DNA of 64,000 nucleotides from Persicitalea jodogahamensis (GCF_014651615.1 NZ_BMXF01000002.1:475439-539438); one strand, 5' to 3'. Shown: positions 18,946-28,047, counted from the first letter of the stretch. Translations and numbers: made by a program. The notes: generated by a model from the letters alone, not told the origin.

Positions 18946-20235
18946 ATGAAAGTTGACGTACTACTAGGCCTCCAATGGGGCGACGAAGGAAAAGGAAAAA
19001 TTGTGGACGTGCTGGCGCCGCAGTATCAGGTGGTGGCCCGTTTTCAGGGTGGCCCAAATGCCGGCCATACCCTCGAATTCGATGGCATCAAACACGTGCT
19101 GCACCAGATTCCGTCCGGCATATTCCGTGCTGACATTCAAAATGTGATCGGCAACGGCGTGGTGCTCGATCCCATCGTTTTCCGTCGTGAAATCGAGGGG
19201 TTGCAGAAGTTCAATCTCGACTTGAAAGGGAATCTTTTCATCTCTAAAAAAGCTTCCCTCATCCTTCCCACGCACAGCCTGCTCGACGCCGCCTACGAAA
19301 AATCAAAGGGCGACGACAAGATCGGCTCCACTCTCCGCGGTATCGGCCCGACCTATCAGGACAAGATCGCTCGCCTCGGTCTGCGGGTGGGGGACATCGT
19401 CGGTGGACAATTCAAGGCTAAGTACCAAAAGCTGGTGGATGCCCACAAGACCATTCTCGATTTCTATCATTTCGATTACCAAGAGACGCTAAGTGCCGCC
19501 GAGGAAAAGTTTTTTGCCGCCGTTGATTTCATGCAGCAATTCCAGCTTGTGGACAGCGAGTACTTTATCAACGATTCCCTGTCCAGCGAAAAATCCGTAC
19601 TTGCCGAAGGCGCTCAGGGCTCTCTGCTTGATATTGATTTCGGCTCTTATCCTTTCGTGACGAGTTCAAGTACCATGACCGCCGGGGCCTGCACGGGACT
19701 GGGCGTGTCGCCCCACGCCATTGGCGAGGTGTACGGTATTTTCAAAGCCTATTGCACCCGCGTCGGCAGCGGCCCGTTCCCAACCGAACTACTGGAAGAA
19801 ACGGGCGAAAAAATGCGGAAAGAAGGCAATGAGTTTGGCTCCACCACGGGCCGTCCGCGCCGCTGCGGCTGGCTGGACCTGCCCGCCCTGAAATACGCCA
19901 TCATGCTCAACGGAGTGACTCAGCTCGTGATGATGAAGGTGGATGTCCTCAATGTTTTTGACACGATCCGCATCTGCACGCACTACCGCCTGGCCGATGG
20001 GACCACGACCGATCACCTGCCCTACGACCTCTGCACCGAGGACGTGCAACCCGTATATCAGGATTTCAAAGGTTGGGAGCAATCACTGGATGGCATTGCC
20101 GTCTTTGAAGATATGCCCCCCGCGCTGACAGCCTATGTGAATTTTCTGGAAAAAGAACTGAAACTACCCATCACTTTCGTTTCCACCGGACCGGACCGCG
20201 AAGCGCTGATTCACCGGGAAGCGGTATTGAATTAA
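18946..20235 (+). CDS. purA: Adenylosuccinate synthetase
   Basis: PurA converts IMP and aspartate to adenylosuccinate with GTP, the first committed step to AMP. The P-loop GLQWGDEGKGKIVD is at residues 6-19. GGPNAGHT, GIGPTYQDK, EGAQGSLLDIDFG and TTGRPRRCGW are all diagnostic. Length (429 aa) is normal. The 100 bp upstream contains short TCCAA-based direct repeats (18880-18912) but no clear promoter. The next gene, a candidate psi-like protein, follows 59 bp downstream on the same strand. Confidence 0.96.
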   Translation: MKVDVLLGLQWGDEGKGKIVDVLAPQYQVVARFQGGPNAGHTLEFDGIKHVLHQIPSGIFRADIQNVIGNGVVLDPIVFRREIEGLQKFNLDLKGNLFISKKASLILPTHSLLDAAYEKSKGDDKIGSTLRGIGPTYQDKIARLGLRVGDIVGGQFKAKYQKLVDAHKTILDFYHFDYQETLSAAEEKFFAAVDFMQQFQLVDSEYFINDSLSSEKSVLAEGAQGSLLDIDFGSYPFVTSSSTMTAGACTGLGVSPHAIGEVYGIFKAYCTRVGSGPFPTELLEETGEKMRKEGNEFGSTTGRPRRCGWLDLPALKYAIMLNGVTQLVMMKVDVLNVFDTIRICTHYRLADGTTTDHLPYDLCTEDVQPVYQDFKGWEQSLDGIAVFEDMPPALTAYVNFLEKELKLPITFVSTGPDREALIHREAVLN

Positions 20236-20294
20236 TGGGTAGTTACTGGTGAGATTCGTTGATTTGGGACGCGAATGTTAATTGTTTTTGATCA

Positions 20295-20966
20295 ATGGAG
20301 AATTCGGCTGCTTTTTACCAAACCTTTTTTCAGCATGAAACCCTGTTTCGGGTAGACGAGCCCGTTTTGGTAGGAAAAGCGGAAGAAAAAAAGGCGGGAT
20401 TAGCGGATGAGTCTGCTACTCAGGAGCAAGAAACCGCGATTCCAGCAACGGAAAAGCATGGTGAGGTCAAAGCAGTGAAACCAATGGCCGAGGCAGTCAG
20501 CACCGCGATTGCCCGCCCGGCGGCTCCCTCGTTGCCAGAAGTACCTGCTGCCCCCGAACCGCCCAAGCCAGCAGCTGCGCCTACTTTTCCTGCTTTGCAG
20601 CATCGAATTTTGGTTTTGGTGGATGAAAAAAGCCAGGAAGAATTGCTGCCTGCCGACGCCCTCCTTCTGGAAAATATCCTGAAAGCCACCGGGCACGATA
20701 TCGGCGAAACAGACATTCTGAATTTCAGTACCATTGCCCAGGCCGACGCCCGTACGGTGCTGGCGCAGAAAAGTACCAATTACTTTATCAGTTTCGGGGT
20801 ACCCTTAATCAAACTAAAACTCGACTTGCTCCTGCCGCCCTACATGCCCAAAAAAATTGAGGGAATCTGGTTCCTGCTGGCCGAGCCGCTATCGGTCATA
20901 GAGCCGGACAAAGCCCGGAAAAAGCGACTGTGGCTGGCGCTGAAACAGATGTTTGCCGTGGCTTAA
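20295..20966 (+). CDS. Uncharacterised protein; candidate divergent DNA polymerase III psi (HolD)-like subunit
   Basis: A 223-residue cytoplasmic protein in three parts. Residues 7-25 are a short conserved-looking peptide (FYQTFFQHETLFRVDEP). Residues 26-103 are a low-complexity Ala/Pro/Glu linker. Residues 104-223 are a compact domain starting ILVLVDEKSQEELLPADALL and ending IEPDKARKKRLWLALKQMF. By eye the order matches E. coli HolD. HolD has an N-terminal clamp-loader-binding peptide (WQLQQLGITQWSLRRP), a VRLVMVAND strand and a final helix with NPTARAALW. Identity is low and the linker is much longer, so the assignment is a hypothesis. It follows purA by 59 bp. Confidence 0.45.
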   Translation: MENSAAFYQTFFQHETLFRVDEPVLVGKAEEKKAGLADESATQEQETAIPATEKHGEVKAVKPMAEAVSTAIARPAAPSLPEVPAAPEPPKPAAAPTFPALQHRILVLVDEKSQEELLPADALLLENILKATGHDIGETDILNFSTIAQADARTVLAQKSTNYFISFGVPLIKLKLDLLLPPYMPKKIEGIWFLLAEPLSVIEPDKARKKRLWLALKQMFAVA

Positions 20967-21079
20967 AACCACTTTCCTGCGCTCTAAAATTTCACCGACC
21001 ATCACAATATTGTCGATTATCCGGCTGTTTTGGTAAATACTTGCGGGAAATTAATTTTTGACAATCATTCCATTGAATC

Positions 21080-22405
21080 ATGGCCAGTGTGTGGGAGCGT
21101 TTTTCGGATTATGTAAAACGCCCCAAGGGCGATGACCTGGATTATTATAAAGATAGTCCATTGCCGGACAACGATACCGGGCCGTCGTTTCGCTCTGATT
21201 CCCGACCAGTTATGAATGACCCCACCCGCCCCGACTCTTCACCCGCTTATCGGATTCCCGCCGAGGTGGAAGCTTCGCAGTACCGCAACCTCCTTTCCGA
21301 AAGTCAGCCTGTGGCGCGCAGTCGTGATGAAAAAGTACCCTCCTTTGTGAACGAGCAAAATAAAGATGAATTCACTTCGTCACCAGAGTCGGAAGGTACG
21401 ACGGCCGCCGAAGCGAACAACACCGGAGTATACCGGATGCAATTGCCCGCAGTTGATACTTTTTCCAGAGATTCCCCGGCAAGTTCGGAACTGAGTATTC
21501 CTTATTGGCTGGAAGACGAAGACACGCTCCGCGACGAAGGCGTACTTTTCGGCTTGTCTCAATCTGATCCCACCGAGAAGACGGATATCATCTACAACTA
21601 CTTCCAGCATCTGGCTGCTGACCATGTGCGCAATGTGGAGCAGCAAAACGAGCGTGTGCAGGAGTTGAACCTTTTCATTGGCCAGAAAGAGAATCGCATT
21701 CAGGAGCTGCAGGCAAAGCTGCGGGGCCTCGACCAAGCGCAGCCGGAAGGCGAGCATCAGCTGCCACGCACTTTGGTAGGGTTGGTACTTTCCATCGCCA
21801 TGTGCGTGGGCAATTATTATTTAATTGAAGAAACGCTGCGCCCTGCTTTCGCCAGCAGTTCGTTTGTGGCTCTGGGTATTTTCCTGGCCGGAATGTTCAA
21901 CCTGTTTGGACGCATTTCCCTTTTCCATGACACCGAGAGCAGCGTTTCGTGGCGGCGTTTGCTGGAAGAAGTAGGTATGCCGCTGGCGGCGGCCTTGTTC
22001 GTCTTTGCGCAGGCCTGGCAGACCCAAAGCTGGTGGCAGGCTGCGGCTTTGTTCGTTTTCGTATTTTTTCTCTTTCTGTTCGCCGGAAAATTATTCCTCA
22101 GCAACATTACCGTCCTGCGCAATGACCTTCGCCTGTGGCTAACAACGGTACGGGGGCGTCGCGAAGCCATCGCGCACAACCACGATTGGCAAGCCGAAAT
22201 CACGCAACTCAATCACGAAATTGATGAATTGCGGGTAAAAAAATGGCAGGTTCTTCGTGAGCAAAGTAATTCAGAGAGCGAGCGCGACCGGCTTTCTGCC
22301 CGCCGTGACATGCTTATCAAACTTTTCGAAAGTGAATTCTACCTGGCCCGGAAAATGAAAGGACAACTCTCGGAGCGGCAGCTGCGGGAAATTCGGGGCA
22401 GTTAG
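21080..22405 (+). CDS. Uncharacterised membrane protein with coiled coils (first of a pair)
   Basis: Family not recognised. Of 441 residues, 1-180 are acidic, Ser/Pro-rich and probably disordered. About 190-225 is a coiled coil (VRNVEQQNERVQELNLFIGQ). From ~232 to ~350 there are about four hydrophobic segments (LVGLVLSIAMCVGNYYLI, FVALGIFLAGMFNLFG, MPLAAALFVFAQAW, ALFVFVFFLFLFAGKLFL). The C-terminal ~90 residues form a second charged coiled coil. There is no signal peptide. The next gene, 42 bp downstream, has the same coil-membrane-coil plan, so the two products probably form a membrane complex with cytosolic coiled-coil arms. Confidence 0.8.
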   Translation: MASVWERFSDYVKRPKGDDLDYYKDSPLPDNDTGPSFRSDSRPVMNDPTRPDSSPAYRIPAEVEASQYRNLLSESQPVARSRDEKVPSFVNEQNKDEFTSSPESEGTTAAEANNTGVYRMQLPAVDTFSRDSPASSELSIPYWLEDEDTLRDEGVLFGLSQSDPTEKTDIIYNYFQHLAADHVRNVEQQNERVQELNLFIGQKENRIQELQAKLRGLDQAQPEGEHQLPRTLVGLVLSIAMCVGNYYLIEETLRPAFASSSFVALGIFLAGMFNLFGRISLFHDTESSVSWRRLLEEVGMPLAAALFVFAQAWQTQSWWQAAALFVFVFFLFLFAGKLFLSNITVLRNDLRLWLTTVRGRREAIAHNHDWQAEITQLNHEIDELRVKKWQVLREQSNSESERDRLSARRDMLIKLFESEFYLARKMKGQLSERQLREIRGS

Positions 22406-22447
22406 CCTATAATCTTCACTTTCAACTATCCACTTTCAATTTATAAA

Positions 22448-23824
22448 ATGGAAGAGCAGAATCCAGACTACCAGCACGGATATACCAGCGGCATCGAAAA
22501 CTTGGGTCGCGAAGCGTACGAAGGGTACCTGTCAAGCCAGGTGAGCCACGAGTGGGTAGTGGAGCGGCTGGACGAGAAGAAAAAAGAGTTGGGTATGCTG
22601 GAAGTGACCAGCCAGGTGACGCGGACTAAACAAAAAGAAGCCTTCGACCGTCTGCAAACGCATCTGCTGGGCCTGAACGATGCTTCCAAGCGCGCGAAGG
22701 AAGTACAGGATCGGGTGAACGAGACCGAACAGGAAACGGCAGAACTGAAAGAGAAGCGCACCAATGCGGCCACGCATTACTCGCTGTTGGCCGGCTTTAT
22801 TTTTCTCGCTGCGGGTCTGTCGTTTCTCTTCGGCGATCTCATCATCTCCCACGAAATTGTAGCCTACGCGCTCAACATCCGCAACTCCAACGAAGCCTGG
22901 GCATTTGCCGTGGGCCTGGCGATGGTTTCCATTCTGCTGAAACCCGCTTACGATCGTCTGATCGAAGGCCCTTATCAAACCGATGACTCGCCCCGTATTC
23001 AAAAGCGTTACGGGCGTTTCAAGGTAGCATTGTCCATCTTTGCCGTAGGTACTTTGCTGGTGCTGGGCTGGTTCCGCTACGAGGCCTACCGCACCGACAA
23101 ACTGAAAGAGGCGATCAACAAGTCGATCAAGAATATTCAGCTCAATGCCGTGGACCCACTGACGGGCGCTCCGATCAATAGCCCCGAATTGACCAATAAG
23201 ATTGAAGCCGCCCTGCGCGACTCCGACAATCTGAGCCTGACGCTAGTCAACAGCCCCTGGGCGTTGCTGTCCTTCGTACTGAGTGGCGTGTTGTTCGCGA
23301 TCGCCGGGGCGGTGTCGTTAGGCATGGCGATTCCGGTTTTGCAGAGTTTCTGGTACCGCTGGCTGCAGATCGACCCGCGCCTATGGCGGTTGCGTCGCCG
23401 CCGCAAGAAGCTGGTAAAGGAACTCACTACTTTGGAAAAGGTACTTTCCCAGCAGATCGTTCAGAAGAATATCATGGAAAATGACCTGGCGGTATTGCCC
23501 GTTGCGGATGATTTGCAACAACAGGAAAAGAAATTGCGCAAGGAAATAGAAGACCTGGAAGAAGAACGCAAATTGGCCCTGATCGACAGCCGTACCCAAG
23601 CCTACAACGATGGTCACGCCCGCGGCGAGGTAGCCCGCCACATTATGAGTGAAGAAGAATACGAGCAATGGCGGACCCGGCATCTCACTGCTTCAAATCT
23701 CGCGTTGCGAGCCAAATCTACCACCTCCGACCGTGCCGTGCCCCGCACCCGTAGCGCCGGTATGCGTCCTCACCAGGCCATCCGTAAGGCAATCACGGAT
23801 CGGTTCGACGAAGAAAATCAGTGA
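22448..23824 (+). CDS. Uncharacterised membrane protein with coiled coils (second of a pair)
   Basis: Family not recognised. 458 residues. The N-terminal ~110 residues are a charged coiled coil (ERLDEKKKELGMLEV, then RVNETEQETAELKEKR). Hydrophobic segments follow (SLLAGFIFLAAGLSFLFG, AWAFAVGLAMVSILL, VALSIFAVGTLLVLGW, ALLSFVLSGVLFAIAGAVSL). A second long coiled coil (KKLVKELTTLEKVLSQQIV, then LRKEIEDLEEERKL) and a basic tail end the protein. It is in the same operon as the preceding gene, separated by 42 bp that contain two CACTTTCAA repeats. Its last 7 bp overlap the tail of the convergent GGCT gene. Confidence 0.8.
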   Translation: MEEQNPDYQHGYTSGIENLGREAYEGYLSSQVSHEWVVERLDEKKKELGMLEVTSQVTRTKQKEAFDRLQTHLLGLNDASKRAKEVQDRVNETEQETAELKEKRTNAATHYSLLAGFIFLAAGLSFLFGDLIISHEIVAYALNIRNSNEAWAFAVGLAMVSILLKPAYDRLIEGPYQTDDSPRIQKRYGRFKVALSIFAVGTLLVLGWFRYEAYRTDKLKEAINKSIKNIQLNAVDPLTGAPINSPELTNKIEAALRDSDNLSLTLVNSPWALLSFVLSGVLFAIAGAVSLGMAIPVLQSFWYRWLQIDPRLWRLRRRRKKLVKELTTLEKVLSQQIVQKNIMENDLAVLPVADDLQQQEKKLRKEIEDLEEERKLALIDSRTQAYNDGHARGEVARHIMSEEEYEQWRTRHLTASNLALRAKSTTSDRAVPRTRSAGMRPHQAIRKAITDRFDEENQ

Positions 23825-24216
23825 AACTTCCCGCCTTCGATGACGGGCAAATGCCCGATCGGCTGATTGTACAAGTACGTCCAACAGACCAATTGCTGGC
23901 CGTCAGTTAAGTTTACGGGTACTTCCCGCCGGAGGTATAGGCTGGCCGCTTCGTCGACCAGCACGTCTTCGTATTCATCCAGTTCAGGAATGAGTTTTTC
24001 AAAATCGAAAAGCCGGTACACTTCTCCCCAAACGAGCGATTGCTCGTCCGGCAAGTACAAAGCACCGGGGTACCAATCCACCCGGTAGAGCTTCCCGGTG
24101 AAGTGTCCTTTCCCTACAAATTCACTTCCGGCCCGTAATGTTTGGGAGAAGGGATTTTCGTGGCCCCTCATCAGGGTACCATACACGAACAAATATCGGT
24201 TTCCATCGTCATTCAT
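23818..24216 (-). CDS. Gamma-glutamylcyclotransferase-fold protein (YtfP/GGCT family)
   Basis: A 132-residue protein of the GGCT-like fold. RYLFVYGTLMRGHENP is the hallmark YGTL substrate loop, and LIPELDEYEDVLVDEAASLY contains the LDxYE region with the catalytic glutamate. GALYLPDEQSLVWGEVYRL is also typical. Members cyclise gamma-glutamyl amines or glutathione-derived peptides, or have unknown substrates. Its ATG overlaps the stop of the upstream esterase gene (ATGA at 24213-24216), showing translational coupling. Confidence 0.87.
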   Translation of the reverse strand: MNDDGNRYLFVYGTLMRGHENPFSQTLRAGSEFVGKGHFTGKLYRVDWYPGALYLPDEQSLVWGEVYRLFDFEKLIPELDEYEDVLVDEAASLYLRREVPVNLTDGQQLVCWTYLYNQPIGHLPVIEGGKFH

Positions 24217-25082
24217 TCCTGCTCCTTTTCTCCTCGCTCAACAAATTTCACAATCTCCGGAAAATGCCTGTTCCAGGGAAAGAAAAACTGCACGATCATC
24301 GGCACGTGCTTCTTGCCTTCGAGTACCTTATAGCGTGGATTGGGAACGAATTTCCGGTAATCGGCCATGAAAGCCTCGGTACTTTTCTCGATGGACTCGT
24401 AGGTTTCACCACCCCGGTAGATCAGCATCGGCGGCATATTTTCCCGTAGAAAGTACCTCGGCGATGCCTTTTTCCAAACCTTGGGGTCGTTGGTGAACGT
24501 CTTGATATAGGTATTGTCGGTGTCGTACTTCTTCTCCAATAGGTAGTTGTACATATCCAGCCCGGCGGCGTCGATAAGTACCAGTCCTGCTGCCGGATTT
24601 TTCATGGAAAGCGCCTTGAAGTACCCATCATCCAGCCCAATGAGTGCGGCCAGATGCCCGCCCGCCGAGTGACCCGACAAATACAATCGGCTTGTATCAC
24701 CACCGTACTTTCCGATGTTCTCCACCGTCCACTGCACCGCTTTGGCCGAAGCTTTGGCCATATCGTCGTAGTTCGCCGCCGGACTTAGCGGATAGTCGAT
24801 GATGACCGTGACGATGCCTTTCCGGGCAAAATTGCGTCCCATCGGCCAGTACTGGGATTTTTTACCCGAATTCCAGTTGCCACCGTGGATAAAAACCAGC
24901 ACGGGACGCGGCGATTTGACCTTGCGGGGCGCGTATACGTCGAGTTGCTGTTCGGGCAAGTTTTTAGTGGCGCTTTGATAGGTGAGGTCAGCGGTTTTCC
25001 TGACGGCGCAGCTTGTGATCGAGAAAGCCCAGCAAGTCAGGGCCGCGAAGCGAAAGAGGAGGGTAGTTAGTTTGTTGATCAA
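24213..25082 (-). CDS. Alpha/beta-hydrolase lipoprotein (BD-FAE/esterase-lipase type)
   Basis: An esterase of 289 residues. HGGNW (oxyanion hole) and GHSAGGHLAAL (nucleophile Ser) mark the carboxylesterase/feruloyl-esterase-like group, with the late HVPMIV histidine completing the triad. The N-terminus (LLFRFAALTCWAFSITSCAV) looks like a lipoprotein signal with a lipobox cysteine near residue 26, so it is probably periplasmic and membrane-tethered. No ATG precedes the signal; the likely start is TTG at 25082. It is coupled to the downstream GGCT gene. Confidence 0.85.
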   Translation of the reverse strand: MINKLTTLLFRFAALTCWAFSITSCAVRKTADLTYQSATKNLPEQQLDVYAPRKVKSPRPVLVFIHGGNWNSGKKSQYWPMGRNFARKGIVTVIIDYPLSPAANYDDMAKASAKAVQWTVENIGKYGGDTSRLYLSGHSAGGHLAALIGLDDGYFKALSMKNPAAGLVLIDAAGLDMYNYLLEKKYDTDNTYIKTFTNDPKVWKKASPRYFLRENMPPMLIYRGGETYESIEKSTEAFMADYRKFVPNPRYKVLEGKKHVPMIVQFFFPWNRHFPEIVKFVERGEKEQE

Positions 25083-25132
25083 AGGTTGGTGGATTTGTAG
25101 TGTAGTGGATTAATCCGCGACTAATAACTACA

Positions 25133-25471
25133 TCATCCAAATAATCGTTTGACGATTTTGACTAAAACTTTTTTATCGATACTGCTCTCTTCAGACTTAT
25201 CGAATATGGTAACGAGATAAACATCTGTCCCATCTTCTCTTTCATCTACCAGGTAGGTCACGACTCTAAAACCGCTACTTTTGCCGCCACCTTTGCTGCG
25301 ACTCGCTAGTCTTATTTTGTAAAGCCCCGCGCCCAGAGAAACACCTAACTTGGGATTCTCTTTCAACTCTTCAATCAAATCGCCAATTTCCTGTTCAAGC
25401 GACGAAAACTTTTTTAAAAATCGTTTGTACTTGCTTTCAAATAAAGGAATTGCTCTGACTTCATTCGCCAT
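25133..25471 (-). CDS. RelE/ParE-superfamily toxin
   Basis: A 112-residue basic protein. ESKYKRFLKKFSSLEQEIGDLIEELKENP is the helical start of the RelE fold, split here as two helices. LGAGLYKIRLAS and GFRVVTYLVDE correspond to the central strands with catalytic-type Lys/Arg residues, and VYLVTIFDKSEESSI is typical of the C-terminal strand. Such toxins cleave mRNA on the ribosome or inhibit gyrase. The ATG at 25471 is inside the end of the antitoxin gene (11-bp overlap), showing coupled translation. Confidence 0.82.
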   Translation of the reverse strand: MANEVRAIPLFESKYKRFLKKFSSLEQEIGDLIEELKENPKLGVSLGAGLYKIRLASRSKGGGKSSGFRVVTYLVDEREDGTDVYLVTIFDKSEESSIDKKVLVKIVKRLFG

Positions 25472-25682
25472 TTCGCAAGTCTCTTTTGATGTCCTCAAAG
25501 GTCCGAACTGGAATCTTCCCTTCCTTCATGGCTTTTACTTCCTCTAAACCATGCTCAATTTCCGCCATTAGAGAATTGGACGCTTCTGGCTCATCCTCAC
25601 TTATTATCAAAGCTTTGAGCTCCTTACGTACCTTTTTTGGCAGCACCTTATACTGCTCATAAAGTATTCTTGCCGTATTCAT
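25461..25682 (-). CDS. Antitoxin of the RelE-type module
   Basis: A 73-residue acidic protein, MNTARILYEQYKVLPKKVRK at the N-terminus, immediately upstream of and overlapping the toxin by 11 bp. The C-terminal half (GLEEVKAMKEGKIPVRTFED) has the charged helix and extended tail expected to wrap a RelE-like toxin. No clear DNA-binding fold is recognised, although the N-terminal helices could dimerise. A minus-strand TATCTTTG (25704-25711) fits the -7 element TAnnTTTG, without an obvious -33 TTG. Confidence 0.8.
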   Translation of the reverse strand: MNTARILYEQYKVLPKKVRKELKALIISEDEPEASNSLMAEIEHGLEEVKAMKEGKIPVRTFEDIKRDLRNGE

Positions 25683-25797
25683 AGTCAAACTTTTTCGTAC
25701 GGTCAAAGATAATAAAAATCATTCCTCTCCCCCCGAACCATTCGGCCCAAAACCTTTGTTACGTCCGGTACGCTTTTTCCCAAACCCACCCAAAAAC

Positions 25798-27825
25798 ATG
25801 TCCTTTGAACTGACTTCCGAATACGTTCCCACCGGCGACCAGCCCCAGGCGATTGAACAACTGGTACAAGGCCTGCGCGACGGCGAACGCGCCCAAACGC
25901 TGCTCGGCGTGACGGGCTCCGGCAAAACCTTCACCGTCGCCAATGTGATCCAGCAGGTCAACCGGCCGACGCTGGTCCTGAGCCATAACAAAACCCTGGC
26001 CGCCCAGCTGTACGGTGAGTTCAAGCAGTTTTTTCCCAACAATGCCGTCGAGTACTTCATCAGCTACTACGACTACTACCAGCCCGAGGCGTTCATCGCG
26101 ACTACGGGTACTTATATCGAGAAAGACCTGATGATCAATCAGGAAATCGATAAGCTGCGGTTGGCGACGGTTTCGTCATTGATGAGCGGGCGGCGTGATA
26201 TCGTCGTTATTGCGTCGGTGTCGTGCATCTACGGCGCGGGCAATCCCAACGAGTACAAGAAGAGTATTCTGCGCGTGGGCGTAGGGCAAATCACGAGCCG
26301 CAATCAGTTTCTTTTCAGGTTGGTGGAGATTCTGTACAGTCGGACGGAAGTGGAGTTTTCGCGGGGTACTTTCCGGGTCAAGGGCGATACGGTGGATATT
26401 TATCCCGGCTACGCGGATTTTGCCTACCGCATTATTTTCTTTGGCGATGAAATCGAAGAAATCCAGCGCATTGAGCCCAATTCAGGCAAGAAAATTTCCA
26501 GCGAAAAGAAGATCGCTATTTTCCCGGCCAACCTCTTTGTTACGGGTCGCGATGTACTGATGGATTCCATCAAGCAAATTCAGGATGATCTTACGGCGCA
26601 AATCCGGTACTTTGCCGGGGAAGGCCGCCTGCTGGAAGCCGAGCGTATCAAGGAACGCACCGAATTCGACATGGAAATGATGCGCGAACTGGGATACTGC
26701 TCAGGCATCGAGAACTACTCGCGGTACTTCGACCGCCGCCTGCCGGGTCAGCGGCCCTTCTGCTTGCTGGATTATTTCCCCGAGGATTTTCTGATGGTGG
26801 TGGACGAAAGCCACGTGACCATGCCGCAGATCAGGGCGATGTGGGGCGGCGACCGCTCCCGCAAAGAATCGCTGGTCGAATACGGTTTTCGCCTACCCTC
26901 GGCGATGGACAACCGCCCGTTGACTTTCCAGGAATTTGAAGACCTCACGCCCCAAACCCTTTTCGTGAGCGCGACGCCCGCCGACTACGAACTCCGCCAG
27001 ACCGACGGGGTAGTGGTGGAGCAGATCATCCGTCCCACCGGACTTTTGGACCCCGAAATCGATGTGCGGCCCAGCCTGAACCAGATCGACGACCTGCTCT
27101 CCGAAATCGATATCCGCGTCAAGCGCGGTGAGCGGGTACTGGTCACGACGCTCACCAAGCGCATGGCCGAGGAAATGAGCAAGTACCTCGACCGTGTCGG
27201 CGTGAAGGGTAGGTACATTCACTCGGAGGTCAAGACGCTGGATCGGGTCGAAATCCTGCGCGAACTGCGGTTGGGCGTGTTTGATGTGCTGGTGGGTGTC
27301 AACCTGCTGCGCGAAGGACTTGACCTGCCTGAGGTATCGCTCGTGGCGATTATGGACGCCGACAAGGAAGGTTTCCTGCGCGATATCCGCTCGCTGATTC
27401 AAACGATCGGTCGCGCCGCCCGGAATGAAAGGGGCAAAGTACTGATGTACGCCGACCGCATTACGGGCTCCATGCGCAATGCCATCGACGAAACCAACCG
27501 CCGCCGCGCCATCCAGATGGCTTACAACGAAGAGCACGGCATCACGCCGAAGACCATCCTAAAATCGAAAGAGGCGATCATGGAGCAAACCGCAGTCGCC
27601 GACTCCAAGGTGAAAAAGATGTACGTCGAGCCCGACGAAGTCCGCATCGCCGCCGACCCCGTCGTACAATACATGGGCAAGGGCGACCTTCAAAAACTAA
27701 TCGCCGAAACCCAGCGCAAAATGGAAGCCGCTGCTAAGGATCTGGACTTTCTGGAAGCAGCCCGGTACCGCGATGAGTTGGTGCAGTTGAAGGAGCGGTT
27801 GAAGGGGGAGAAGGCGGCGAAGTAG
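25798..27825 (+). CDS. uvrB: Excinuclease ABC subunit B
   Basis: UvrB is the damage-verifying helicase of nucleotide excision repair, acting with UvrA and UvrC. The start MSFELTSEYVPTGDQPQAIE gives 675 aa, the normal length. Walker A GVTGSGKTFT, the beta-hairpin region YYDYYQPEAF, DEXX-type VVDESHVT, LLREGLDLPEV, and motif VI QTIGRAARN are all present. The C-terminal UVR domain (EAARYRDELVQLKERL) binds UvrC. It is monocistronic. The short upstream gap is shared with the divergent toxin-antitoxin module. Confidence 0.97.
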   Translation: MSFELTSEYVPTGDQPQAIEQLVQGLRDGERAQTLLGVTGSGKTFTVANVIQQVNRPTLVLSHNKTLAAQLYGEFKQFFPNNAVEYFISYYDYYQPEAFIATTGTYIEKDLMINQEIDKLRLATVSSLMSGRRDIVVIASVSCIYGAGNPNEYKKSILRVGVGQITSRNQFLFRLVEILYSRTEVEFSRGTFRVKGDTVDIYPGYADFAYRIIFFGDEIEEIQRIEPNSGKKISSEKKIAIFPANLFVTGRDVLMDSIKQIQDDLTAQIRYFAGEGRLLEAERIKERTEFDMEMMRELGYCSGIENYSRYFDRRLPGQRPFCLLDYFPEDFLMVVDESHVTMPQIRAMWGGDRSRKESLVEYGFRLPSAMDNRPLTFQEFEDLTPQTLFVSATPADYELRQTDGVVVEQIIRPTGLLDPEIDVRPSLNQIDDLLSEIDIRVKRGERVLVTTLTKRMAEEMSKYLDRVGVKGRYIHSEVKTLDRVEILRELRLGVFDVLVGVNLLREGLDLPEVSLVAIMDADKEGFLRDIRSLIQTIGRAARNERGKVLMYADRITGSMRNAIDETNRRRAIQMAYNEEHGITPKTILKSKEAIMEQTAVADSKVKKMYVEPDEVRIAADPVVQYMGKGDLQKLIAETQRKMEAAAKDLDFLEAARYRDELVQLKERLKGEKAAK

Positions 27826-27898
27826 TTGTTGAGGCACAAAGTGGGGTAATGTAGTGGGACTGGGGAATTTTGCTTATTTTTCGTTTCTGAAGGCTGAT

Positions 27899-27941
27899 CT
27901 CGATTTGCGATCGAGACTTTACTGCTTCGCCCCTGCGAAGC
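27899..27941. repeat. Tandem hairpin element between uvrB and the accessory patch
   Basis: Two adjacent hairpins: CTCGAT/ATCGAG (27899-27915) and GCTTCGC/GCGAAGC (27924-27941). A GGATCGTGTTGCAAACGCG tail follows. They lack a T-run and so are poor terminators. The arrangement resembles a REP-like repeat. No other copy of this sequence was found in the window. Confidence 0.5.
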
Positions 27942-28047
27942 GGATCGTGTTGCAAACGCGAAGAGGTTCTCCTACAATTGTGAATCAAAGTTAGCGACTA
28001 ATACCATCGGTATTAAAGTAAAATCGAAACACAAATCTTTTAAATAA

